From the NCBI GenBank assembly GCA_028673005.1, contig CM054112.1, positions 190,313,144 through 190,377,143 on the forward strand: a DNA stretch of 64,000 nucleotides, written 5' to 3'. The stretch's first letter is position 1. Each line of letters opens with the position of its first letter. The notes under the pieces were generated by a model that saw only the letters and a list, made by a program, of their open reading frames with translations, was not told the origin of the DNA and made no database searches. Position numbers and translations under genes: made by a program. Below are positions 38,367-49,480 of the stretch, piece after piece. The DNA comes from Tanypteryx hageni. Taxonomy: Eukaryota > Arthropoda > Insecta > Odonata > Petaluridae.

Positions 38367-38900
38367 AAGTGACGGCGACATAGAGATCTTCCACGACGCC
38401 GCCACCCAAGGACGTCGCCCAGCGTCCATGCCGTCGTCCAGCGGCCAGCCCCGTACAGACCGTCGCACAATAAGACGGATTTTTAAGAAGACGCGATTTT
38501 CGGACGCGTGCGGTCCGAATCTTAGGTACCGTTCCCCGTTTAGGAGATGTCAACCTCCGCATTTTGGCGAATCGGATACCGCTCGTCTAAGGGAGAAATC
38601 GAGTTTGTTCGCCGGCACCAAGACCGGCCCAAAGTGAAATCAGGAAGAAAGAAATATTTAAAGGAGGCCAGAAATTTTTCAATGAATACCGCTACATGCC
38701 TCGGAGTCAGCTGGATAGCTACTCCAGAAAATGCGTTTACCAATGAATGTACGGTTGTCATCAGAGTGCCAGTATTTATTACACAAGAGAAAGGGCAAAA
38801 AAGATTTTGTTGCCTGATTGAAAACATCTTATAATAAATTCCACGCAACAAGTTCGGTTTGATTTAAATCTCAACGATCCATATCAGCGAGAGAAATAAA
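38367..38900 (+). other. Probable 3'UTR of the LRRC20-like gene
   Basis: Canonical AATAAA signals occur at 38833-38838 and 38895-38900, the second followed by a T-rich stretch. Open frames here on both strands show no domain and are probably chance. The true cleavage site is not determined. Confidence 0.4.
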
Positions 38901-41409
38901 TGCCTCTATTTTTGGATCAACGTTTTCCGACCAAGTCGGATTTTTGCAACGAGAAAGAAAGCAACGGAAAATCTTCCTTCATCTCGGCTAATGGCTGTTC
39001 GACAATAATCACCTATTTGAACCAACTTGTGCCAAAATAAAAACCAACGTTCGCGAGATGTAAAAAAATAATCGAGCTATCACTTGAAACGAGAACTCCG
39101 TCAGGTTTTGAGTTGCTTATTGGTACGCAAGAGAGTGATGTGTTCAAAGAATTTCTTTTTGTGAACTTTGAAATTACATCGAGAGTACGGTTATTTATCC
39201 CTAACATTTCTGTACGGTCTGACTGGGGCATAATAGACAAGTGAGGCGTTTACCCCCATCTTTGTTCATTGATAGGGGGCGGACAATGCCATATGTGAGA
39301 GTGAGAGACTTAAGGTTTGATCCTCGTTTTGCATCGAAGATGCAAATAGCAACAACGAGCTGGTTCGAGGATGACGATACATCACGCTCTCGATTGCAAA
39401 AGTGTTTTTCATTTAATGTGTATTAATTGTTAATATGCCACAAATGTGTGTTAGTTACCCAAGCCAATTGCCCAGTACAATGTGTTCCTACAAAAGTACT
39501 GTCAGCATATGCATGTATGGATATATTCAAAAGGAAGGAACGATGATCGCCTTCCATTTAAGCCAAACCGTAGCCGTTTAGAGCATTTATACGACGGATT
39601 GGCGGTATTTTTTAATTCCGTAGTTGGTAAATACTAACCCTGCACCGATTTTTTAAATGACTGCAGCAATCAGCGACAAGGGTTAAGGCTATGTGATATT
39701 CCTCTGGAGATATCAATTGTTGATATTTCGTTCGTTGTCACCATTTCCTCTTATAGTTCTGCTGATCTCTTCGCCTTGTTCGCGCAATGCGAAAAATATA
39801 TGCGCGTGTACACGCGGATAGTAAAAGGTACTCGGCATGACATGTTTAAAGTGATTTGCAAAAGAAACTAAGTCCAACAATATAAGAGAAAAAAATATCA
39901 AAAACATCCAGATATTTTTTATTAGTCAAGCTAGATAGGAGATCGAGAGACTTCATTCCTATAAAAACGATATTGTATACCTTTCAGTTTTTTGTTCGGT
40001 CGATTGTAATCTGCATTTTAAGGAGGAATTAATCCGCAATAATCTTTTACTTACTTCCACAGCGTTCAGATATTTCATATTCTAACTTTTTATATCTTAT
40101 GCCTACATTTGTTTCTGTTATGGTGGGAAACTTAGTTGACAAAAACGTGGCAAACGGTTTCGCTTTCCCCGCAAAATTTCATCCGACGAATAAAAATAAT
40201 ATTTTTCACTTCGCATTGCGATTTTTTTGGCAATCATTGAATGATTTGATGAAAAGTCCATTGATTACTTAAGGAAACGATTCAATGCAAGCAAGTTAGT
40301 GAGGATTCATATCAAAATATAGGCGTTTTTGTAATAATATCAAGAGGCAGTGCCGCTTTAAATCTGAATGCATGGGGCAAACCGAGATTCAAATACAAAA
40401 CCAATAGACAGCTGAAACATTTGTCTTGGTGCTGTTCCAAAAGGGTGTGCAACAGTTGCTTTAAAGATAAGTAATGATTCGTTTTCTCTAACCCCAGACG
40501 TCTGGAACGTCGATGCAGCTTTGTACACCAAATTGGGCTGTGGTGTTACATTTTTTTATATTTTATAAGTTATTCGTGGTTTTTTTCGTGCGTTTGTTGT
40601 ACATATGTTTGTATAAAATTATTGTTTTAAAAGAGTTTTTACAAAGAGCGACAGTATTTTTTTACACTTTGATAAAGTAAAAAAAAAGATGAACAGATTT
40701 CATTTAAAGCGTCTAGTCATTCGCTGATTAAAAATTTGGTCGGTCACAGGGACAGTAAAGAGTCGTAAAATGAGACGACTTGATTCTGGAGCTTATAAAG
40801 AAAAAAATAAAATTATTGATGGCATACTTTTGCTTACAGAATGGGTTACGCGAAAGCTTAAGTGCCGGTTAAGATGTCTTCCACATGGATGCCATCCTCC
40901 TAACAGCTCATACACACGAATGCGAGATGTTTTTTATCTCTCAGGAAAGGTAACAGAGTGCTCAAGTTTGAAAAGGTACGTCTCGATCGGATAAGAAAAA
41001 CAGCAGTTGGCCAATGTCAAAAAAATTAAGTGCGGGTAAACTATTGACTGTTGCAATGGGCTTGCGTTTGAATACTTTCAATGTATTTTTGAAAATTGTG
41101 TCTTTTTATCACTCACGACGATTTTAATTTCAAAATAAATTGATAATACCATGACTAAATCGTTTCATTTATTGAAATCAAACCTGGACCTAAGAGAGCC
41201 CAAAAGCTTTGCGTAAAGAGTAAATATAATCAACATTATCCTTCGTGCATTCTAATTGCCTTCTAAAATCCACGATTTAACACCTATATTATTGGAGAAC
41301 TTGATAAATCAACTTATATGTTGCTGAAGGACTGTAACTGAAAGGCTTACGACTCGCCTCTAGCCTATCACCAGTGATTCTCTTACTTGACAGTAAGTAT
41401 CCACTATCC
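38901..41409. other. Gene-free AT-rich stretch
   Basis: No protein, RNA or clear repeat boundary is supported. A short plus-strand stretch at about 40755-40810 (RRLDSGAYKEKNK) weakly resembles the start of zinc-finger hAT transposases, but no flanking support was found. Confidence 0.4.
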
Positions 41410-41643
41410 CAGTGTTTCTCAACATTTTTTGGCTGCGACCCAAACCTCGGTTGCGGCGACCAATGCCCTCTAATAGTTCATTTGCGACAAATGATAAAAT
41501 AAATAGGTTAACTAAGTAAATTAATTTAAACTCTCAAGCCACTAGCATTGAACATGTTGTTAGGAGAGTGGTATATTTGACGATCCATTCAAAATAGCTT
41601 GGCTCCCAATTTTGGGTCGCGACCCTGAGGTTAAGAATCACTG
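41410..41643. mobile_element. hAT-type MITE with perfect 8-bp TSD
   Basis: The 234-bp element starts CAGTGTTTCTCAAC and ends TTAAGAATCACTG. Internal copies of GCGACCC and GGGTCGCGACCC occur near the two ends. It is flanked by identical CACTATCC at 41402-41409 and 41644-41651. It has no coding capacity. Confidence 0.9.
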
Positions 41644-42410
41644 CACTATCCTAATCTCCTGTCCTACTTAAAGTTTATGTATGTAATGAAGAGGCAAAGT
41701 AAAAAATAATTTGAACGGGAATGATAAAAGCAAATTCATTGTGCATTCGCCGGTAAACAAGAGAACCACACAACGAAAGTCTGGAGGTAAAATTTTCGGC
41801 CAACTCCCTTCTACATTCGATTTCCTTTTACCTCTTCCAATCCAATTGTTATGTAGGTTGACTCATCAATAACAGAATACATAAGTTTTGAATATAAATG
41901 CGTTATTCAGACATTGAGGATTTCTTCTTTGATAAACTCACCTGATAACATTACTGCATTTCAAAATTTCAGGTACATTGGAAATGCATTTAAGCTAGAA
42001 GCCATTGAGTATGGTGAAAAGATTAATGTGAAACGTCGGATTTTAAACAAAAATAATAATTTACTGAAAACCATCGGTTAACAGTATTGCTCAGGAACCA
42101 CTTGCCTGACCAATATGGAGGAAAGGAAAATTCGGTTTGCATATGTCCTAATCTTTTAACTAGTAGAGAATATTAAATATGAATCTTTTAAAAAATTATT
42201 TCAAGCGCATACCCTATACGTTTGGAAATTGTTTGCATCACTAAAACACAGATAAAAGACTATAAAGATTATTCCCAAATATTTATATCCAATAAACTGC
42301 ATTGAAAACTTGTTTAAAAGCGTTTTGGAGTATGCAATATGCAAAAAAATGTTTAATCACTAAGACCCTCGACATGGAAATAGTTAGTGAAGAGCTGAAG
42401 CGCATTTGTA

Positions 42411-44385
42411 TTGCCATATTTTTACTTTCTCCGTATACGGAAGTATAGAGAAAGTATTGTTATCATGAAAAAAATCGAATTCGAGATTTCAACGTAATTA
42501 CGTTTTAAGGACCCCTGAACACGTTTTGACTATTTTCTCGATGATGTCTGTGTGCGTGTGCGTGTCTTGTGTGTCTGTGACCGGGATTTTGTGGGTGCTC
42601 TAACTCAAAAACTATTAATCGGATCCACGCAAAATTTTATATTTGACATTTTTATTAAAGAGAAAAGAACTGATTAGTTTTTAGTAAAAGTCCGTCAACC
42701 GGAAGTGGGAGTTTACTCCTGTCACATCCATTTTTACTTTCTCCATACGTAGTATAGGGGAAAGTAGTTTTCATGAAAAAAATCGATTTCGAGATTTCAA
42801 CGGTAATACACATTTTGAGGTCGCCTGAGCACGTTTTGACTATTTTCCCGATGATGTATGTGTGTGTGTGTATGTGACAGCTTTTTTGTGGGTGCTCTAA
42901 CTCAAAAACTATTAATCAGGTCGATGCGAAATTTTATATTTAACATTTTTATAAAAGTCACAAGAACTTATTAGTTTATGATAAAAACCGGTCAATCGGA
43001 AGTCGGTGTTTACTCTTGTCACTCATCCGTTATTTTGAGATATTTGCTTTAATATTTTATATATTTGGAAAACACATAGGAATAAAAGTTGTAGAAAATA
43101 TAATTTTCTACAACCTTTGTTTGAAATATTTTCCCCATATAATGCAATGTTTAAGAGATATCTTATATTTTTAGCTGCCACCACCAATACGCCAATTACC
43201 GACGACTATTGTTATCAATTGATGCTTAGTTACGTCTTAGTAACGCTTCTTTTTATTTTCTTAATTTTTGGAGCTTTGTGGCTTATCCAATATCAGAAGG
43301 CTATGGTTTGAGTTTATTTCTGCTCTTTGTAAAGAAAAATTGTCTCGGTTTCTTAAAATATTTATTTTTATGTAACCTATTTGGAATTTTTAGAAATATT
43401 ACAGATATGGAGAAAGTCATGTGGTGGCCACATCAGATTTTTTTTATATTTGCTTTAATATTTGATAAATATAAAAAAGTAGTGGATTAAAGCTGTATGA
43501 AATTTAATTTTCTACAACCTTTGTTTAAAACATTTTCCCATATAATGCATTTTTGAAGAGATTTTAAAAAACTAATTTTTTTAGCTTCCACCACCACACC
43601 ACCTACCGGCGACTAATGCAAACACTTAACGCGCTTTTTTATTACTTTCTCCATAAACGAAGTATAGAAAATGTATTGTTTGCATGAAAAAAATCGAATT
43701 AGAGATTTCAACGTAAATACGTTTTAAGGTCCCCTGAACACGTTTTGTCTATTTTCTCGATGATGTCTGTGTGTGTGTGTGCGCGCGCGCGCGTCTTGTG
43801 TATCTGTGACCGGGATTTTGTGGGTGCTCTAATTCAAAAACTATTAATCGGATCAACGTAAAATTATACATTTGACATTTTTATTAAAGGAAAAAGAACT
43901 GATTAGTTTTAGTAAAAGTCGGTCAACCGAAAGTGGGTGTTTACTCTTGTCACATTCGTTTTTGAAATATTTGCTTTAATATTTGATGAATGTAAAAATG
44001 CAGTGGAATAAAAGTTGTAGGCAATTTAATTTTTTACAATCTTTATTTGAAACATTTTCCCATATAATGTATTTTTGAAGAGATATTTTAAAAACTAAAT
44101 CTTGTAGCTGCCGTCACCACACCACCTACTGGCGACTATTGTAAACACTTTACTTTCTTTTTATTTTCTTAATTTTTGGAGCTTCGTGGCTATATCCAAT
44201 ATCAGAAGGCTACGATTTGAGTTTATTTCAGTCCTTTTTTAAGTCTTTGAATTTTTCTCGCAGTTCCTTAAAATATTTATTATCATTTAAGCTGTTTGAA
44301 ATTTTTATAAATATTACAGGTATGGAGAAAGTCATGTGGTGGCCACATCAGATTTTTTTACATTTACTATCAAGCAAAACACGTC
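42411..44385. repeat. Modular tandem repeat region
   Basis: Three module types recur. The head (about 300 bp) begins TACTTTCTCC, has a (GT)n run and ends near TGTCAC; copies start at about 42422, 42733 and 43640. The tail (about 180 bp) begins TTTGCTTTAATATTT, carries a TTGTAGAAAAT..ATTTTCTACAA hairpin and ends near CGACTA; copies start at about 43040, 43450 and 43977. The linker (about 190 bp) begins TTTTATTTTCTTAATTTTTG and ends GTGGTGGCCACATCAGATTT; copies start at about 43250 and 44160. The order is head, head, tail, linker, tail, head, tail, linker. No coding capacity. Class is unassigned; a lone head copy lies at 18.2-18.5 kb in reverse. Confidence 0.8.
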
Positions 44386-45281
44386 CTACCACACGTAAAT
44401 TCCACTTCGGTTACTTCGCAGATATATTTGTCCATAAATAACGTTTCATGCAATACAACACCTGTAACATAGGTGTTAATAACTGCAATGAATACGCGAT
44501 GTTGTTTATGTACTTTATCACTAATGGAGAGGAACCTTTCATATCCTAAATTATGCAGATTTTTCAGTGCGATGATATACCCTTCGCTTAATAAATCACT
44601 TGTTAAATATCAATATGATATTGGCTACATTCTTTAAACAATTAAAGGCTTACAGTTTTGTGAATTTGTGAATTTTAAGTTTCTCTAGTTGCGACTCCTC
44701 GACTGTTCAAATCAATGAAGTCATTTGTTTTACATTTATTGCCTGCCATGGCATGACAGACAATGTAATTGTTTGACGATAATAAATTCCTAATTATTTA
44801 TTATAAAAAGAGCACCTCATATATATCTCAAAGTTGGATTGGCCTCTACATGAAGACTACTCATTTAATAAGAGTGATAAAATGTAATTGTAACATCTGC
44901 ATTGACTTTAAATTTCTAAGGAACTTCTGAAACTAATTATATAATTCTTAGTTTCTTTACGAGATCATGCTTTTGAAAGATCCAATGCTGAACATATATT
45001 TGGAAGAACCTATAACGAAGAAGCTTCTGCGTTTCATAGATCAGAGTTACGCTTTCATCACAATATCACAAACCGGATTGTAGAATTTGAGATCAACTAA
45101 TATTATATCTAATCTACCAGAAGAATGTTCTCTCATTTGAGAGCTATTTCAGCAATGTATGATTAAATAATTAACTGTTGCTTATATGAAGCACATAGCT
45201 AATTGCTTCAGTTCATAAAGACAAAAATAAATAAATAGCAAAGGTATATGATATAAACTTTCACCTAAATCTAGATATTAC

Positions 45282-45560
45282 GCTGCAATTCATCAGACTT
45301 ATGAATGGCAGGAGGTGTAACGCACCCAACAGTCCCTAAGGATTCGTACTTGCAAATTTACCCTCCTCTTGTGACCCATATTGCCCAAAGAAACAAAAGA
45401 ACGTCTATATCGCTCTCTCCTCCAATCTTCTCGTGTATTTTATCATCGCGATTGTAACTTCCATTACAGGAAGGTGTTTCAAGCATTCCTAAAACCTCGT
45501 TTGCTAAATCCTCAATTCGCTTGTTATTTGTGCGTAGTTGCAGCGACAAAATGTATTAGC
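45282..45560 (-). mobile_element. Non-LTR retrotransposon 3' end, decayed
   Basis: On the minus strand it encodes a short frame containing NEVLGMLETPS and DDKI, which lines up with DEVVGVIEAPT and GDKI at the C-terminus of the RT element at 59.2-60.3 kb. Its 3' end (CTGCAATTCATC, GGCAGGAGGTG on the plus strand) matches CTGCAATTCACC, GGCAGGGGGTG of that element. It is a diverged, 5'-truncated relative. Confidence 0.55.
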
Positions 45561-46192
45561 CAATTCTCATGACGCTACCCATTAACCTCGAATATACAAA
45601 TCACGTAGTATTTTTCATCCTGCAGGAAATTAACAATTTCCCCAATTGTGACTACAACCCTCATTTCCGCTTTAATGAAACGAATTTCAATCATTTTCAG
45701 CTAATACTAGGCTGTTTTCATCGTCCCTCCAATATTCTGCTAACATTAGTTAAGGGAACGTAAATATTTCTGATCCTATAACGTTTGAAAAAAATACGAT
45801 TACGAGATAGAAATAATTGGTCCATGGATTGCCTTACTGTATGAAGATGAGGGCTCTCTAGTCATACGTGAAAATTTAGTATCGTGGAAACTATAACAAG
45901 GTACTTTTGTTTGCTAAATTAATGTTTTGAAAATAGATAATTTGCTTGCAAACGACGCTTTCTGTTTTAAACGAATATCAATTTAATCTCATAAGTAATT
46001 CCATACGGGCCCTTTTCGGAGTGAATATCTCGACATAAATTGTTTATAGTAATGGTATTTTTTATATACATAAAATATATTTGATATAGACAAAAAAGAA
46101 TAGTAGAAAGGTGTGAGGCATATCATATCACAGAGTTTCAATGTATGTTCTTTGCGATTTTGCTGCTTTAAACGATTCATGTTTTTGTAGTC

Positions 46193-46271
46193 TCATTTAT
46201 TCCTTTTAATTGGTTCAGGATCAGTAGGCCGGGATGTTCTTCCTGCAATTTTGTTAAAACGGTCAACATCA
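46193..46271 (-). other. Orphan exon-like sequence (candidate terminal exon)
   Basis: The minus strand shows an acceptor-like AATTCATTTTAG followed by an open frame of 25 residues, DVDRFNKIAGRTSRPTDPEP and IKRNK, then TGA. The composition looks protein-like, but the product is not recognised and no upstream exon can be joined. It could be a gene remnant or chance. Confidence 0.2.
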
Positions 46272-47270
46272 CTAAAATGAATTATGATAAGAAAATATTT
46301 TCTCGTATTTAGCATTTAAGAAGTTATACGTAAAAGTTCGTTTAAGTCCGTACGCGAAGGATATTTTCTAATCTAATGATACTCACCCGACAGCTTTCTA
46401 TGTTGATCTCTTATGAAAATCAGTAAAGTTTTATTGGAGAGGAGAGATGCGAACTGGAAAACACGACCTTCCCTATATGCGCTCACGGCGAGATAAACAA
46501 ACACACAGAACACAAAGAACAAAACAATTAAATACGAAACGAATAAGTGCGCAACTTGGTGCTAAAAACGAAGAAAACACCGAGGTAGGTTAAAAGTGTT
46601 CACTCAACATGAAGAAATCCCCTTAATCCTCAAAGATGTTTACCCTTTGCTTTTCTTATCTTGGATTGACTTCAAAGCATAAGTAAACTTTTCGCAGTAA
46701 AGATTTAGTTATATTTTTAAGGAGCTAGTCCAAGTCAAATGATTGAAGTTGATTTCTTTCGAATTAATTAGTGGCGACGACTCATTTAGTGGTTCTTAGA
46801 AGCAACTGAAGGCCCGACTAATCCATCTCGATGACAGTACTTGATCTGCTGTCTTATGTTCGGATCCCTATATAGAATAGCAGTATAGAAAAATATTTCA
46901 ATCGTCGCCATACTTGTGACCAACAAGTCACTAAATTTGCTACCTGATACAAAACAGATGCAATATTATTAAACATATTCCAGAACATTTTAAAAGTAGG
47001 TTTGTGATTATATTCTTGATCCTTTATTACCTATCCAAAACATCTACAGTATTTTCTGGACCAAAAAACAAATATCGCATTATAGATATTGTATTTACCG
47101 TTTAATAATTCACAGTGCCACTTTGTTGTCTTTTTCTTTCGCCAATGCCCTGAAATTGAGAAAAAAGTTGGGCGATAAAACAACTAATGAAGATGTCTGT
47201 GGCGATTGACTACTGTATTCGACATCACTGGTCCAATATAAGAAAGCGCGTAGCAATTTATCTGTAAATA

Positions 47271-47679
47271 TTACAACTTGTTAGGAAATGTTCCACCGGT
47301 TGAAACAAAAGTATCTTTGAAGAGTGCGATTCTTGATAAATATCCGTAAGATAAATCATTTCGCCATCTTAAGAGTTTTTTTCGTTCTACTAGCCAACCG
47401 TTTCGAAAGTTTCCTTCACATTCCCGCGTTCGATATAATCTTTTAGTTTGAAATTCTGCCGCATCGTCAGAAAGCGCTTCTACGGCGTTTACTTTCTTGA
47501 GTTTGCAGCTGAATGTCTGCGCGACACCTCTGGGCGACATTCAAAACCACATGAACACTAAAAATTAGACGGCGGTCATAAAACGAACGCTTAGAGTAGT
47601 TGAAGCAAATGTCGCAATGATTGACATGCATTGGATGCGATTCAATCATGCCTATACTAAAGTCCATTCCGTGCATCAT
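47271..47679 (-). pseudogene. Possible copia-like retroelement remnant
   Basis: Two overlapping minus-strand frames show a HVNHCDIC cysteine/histidine patch. Then, after a frame change, they show EALSDDAAEF and WLVERKKLL, which faintly recall the SDNGGEF and VAERKNRTL motifs of Ty1/copia integrase. Spacing is shorter than usual and no reverse transcriptase or LTR is seen. Treat as a weak hypothesis. Confidence 0.2.
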
Positions 47680-49305
47680 GGAGTCTATTTCGGTAGGATA
47701 CTATTAACTTTTCCCTGTTGAGTATGAGGGTATTTTTCGAATAATAATTCATCTTTTCCATAACCCACCTCTTCATCTCCCGCATTGTACATTGATACAA
47801 GATTAGAAAAAACAAGAAAAATAACGGTGTAACTTTTCAATTATTTGATATTCTCACAACCAAAATAAAAAATCCCGTAGCATTGAAAATAATAACGAAT
47901 GGCTTCAAAGAGGAATTTTGTGAATTTATATGGACTGCAAAGTTAGCTTTTTTATATTCGCCAAATACCTTGATTATACTTGGGATGGCTTCAGATGGAG
48001 ATGCTTTCCAGGAAATAGATGCCTAAGTACGATTTTGAATTCGCGCTGTTTTTTTTCCGGGAGACCCCCTGCGCGAGGTTAATCCCCGTTCTTTACTACG
48101 TCGGTAATGTACCAGAACCCCGCAAACGTCAACTTATTTATCGATTACACCATGAAATAAAGCAAACATATCGCTATGCTGGGAGCAAAATCCTTCTTCA
48201 ACGTAATTGCTCCATTAATGACATAATTTAAACTCGAATGCGGAATTGGAAAACAAGTTGTTCGAAAACCAAGCTTGTAATGATAGTAGGGCATATAAGA
48301 TTTTCTCGATCGGGTGGTTCAAACTCAAAAATAAGAGAAAATAGCTTACGAAAAGTATCTTACTCAATAACTTTTATTAAATGCCATAATCGATGTTGTA
48401 AATAAAGGAGAATCACAGTCCAATGGGTTAACCGTTTCATTTTTATTCCCTATCTATTATTCTTTTATAGTTTATTTTTTAGGTTTGGCCAGTAGGAGAT
48501 GGTTATAGATATCCCCGTGTGTGCACTTCCGTAAAATGCAGACAGAAATCCAAGACATTATACACCTCTCGCTATTTATTGTTATCAGTCAGCAAATGAT
48601 ATAGTACTTTATTAAACAGAAAAGCTTTAATGAAAATAATAACATCTAAACACTAAAATACTGTTTTTGTCTGGAAATTAGTTCTCACTTTTTACATAAT
48701 TAACGTACCACCGTTTAACAATATTGGTATGATAGGAGGTAATGTTAATCTATTGCTTAATTACCATCTACTATGAATAGCAAATTTTGAAATTATAGGA
48801 TCGTAACTCGACGCATAGTAGGCGCATTTCGCTGTTCATCGTGAATATCCAGCAATTTTTCTGTTAACCTGTGAAAACATTAGCACTATAAGAAATCCAT
48901 CCATGAACTACGAGCAAAAAAATTGCACATTTCGGCTATAAAGACCATATGCGGATTATTTAAGATTGTTGAGGACGGTTTGTTTGTGGAAAAATGCGCA
49001 TGTGTTATTTTGGCCGTTTGGTGGCCACAGAATTTATCTTTTAGCAAAGGCGCCATTTCATATTTTCCGATGATAAGAGGATTAATTGTTAGCGCAGAAT
49101 AAGTTTGCTGCGTATTGTATCTTCCCATGAAGGTTTCAAGAATCTCATCATTTTGCTTGTTTGCTTTCATGGTGTGCATTTTGCATTTGATTTTATGCAA
49201 TAGATATCGTTCGAATTGTGAATAACGCACTCTTAAATGATTTCAGAGAGAGAGAGGAATTCCAAGAAAAAGAGAAATTTAGCATGAGAACAAATCCCTT
49301 TTACC

Positions 49306-49480
49306 AGTGGTGCCGAACCTTTTACCTATCGAGTGCCATTTTTACAGTGCCCAAGTGTCGATGCGCCACTTAGCTCTAAGCATGCAATAAGTGAATATAA
49401 GGATATGATAAAAATAAATCTTATCTCTAATGCGATCTCTGGTGTAATTTCGTTTCCGCCAACTTTTCTATATCGGGTTG
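49306..49480. mobile_element. Truncated hAT-type MITE (left end)
   Basis: It begins CAGTGGTGCCGAACCTTTTA, followed by GAGTGCCATTTTTACAGTGCC, a typical hAT MITE start. No matching right terminus or TSD was found nearby. The right limit given is approximate. Confidence 0.5.

Noticed and set aside
40752..40994. RRLDSGAYKEKNK as a zinc-finger hAT transposase start
   Set aside because: The similarity is a few residues, the downstream frame shows no BED or TTF zinc finger, and no termini were found.
44946..45080. Short exon-like frames after an ATTCTTAG acceptor-like site
   Set aside because: Two different frames are equally open, neither is recognised, and both end within 50 residues.
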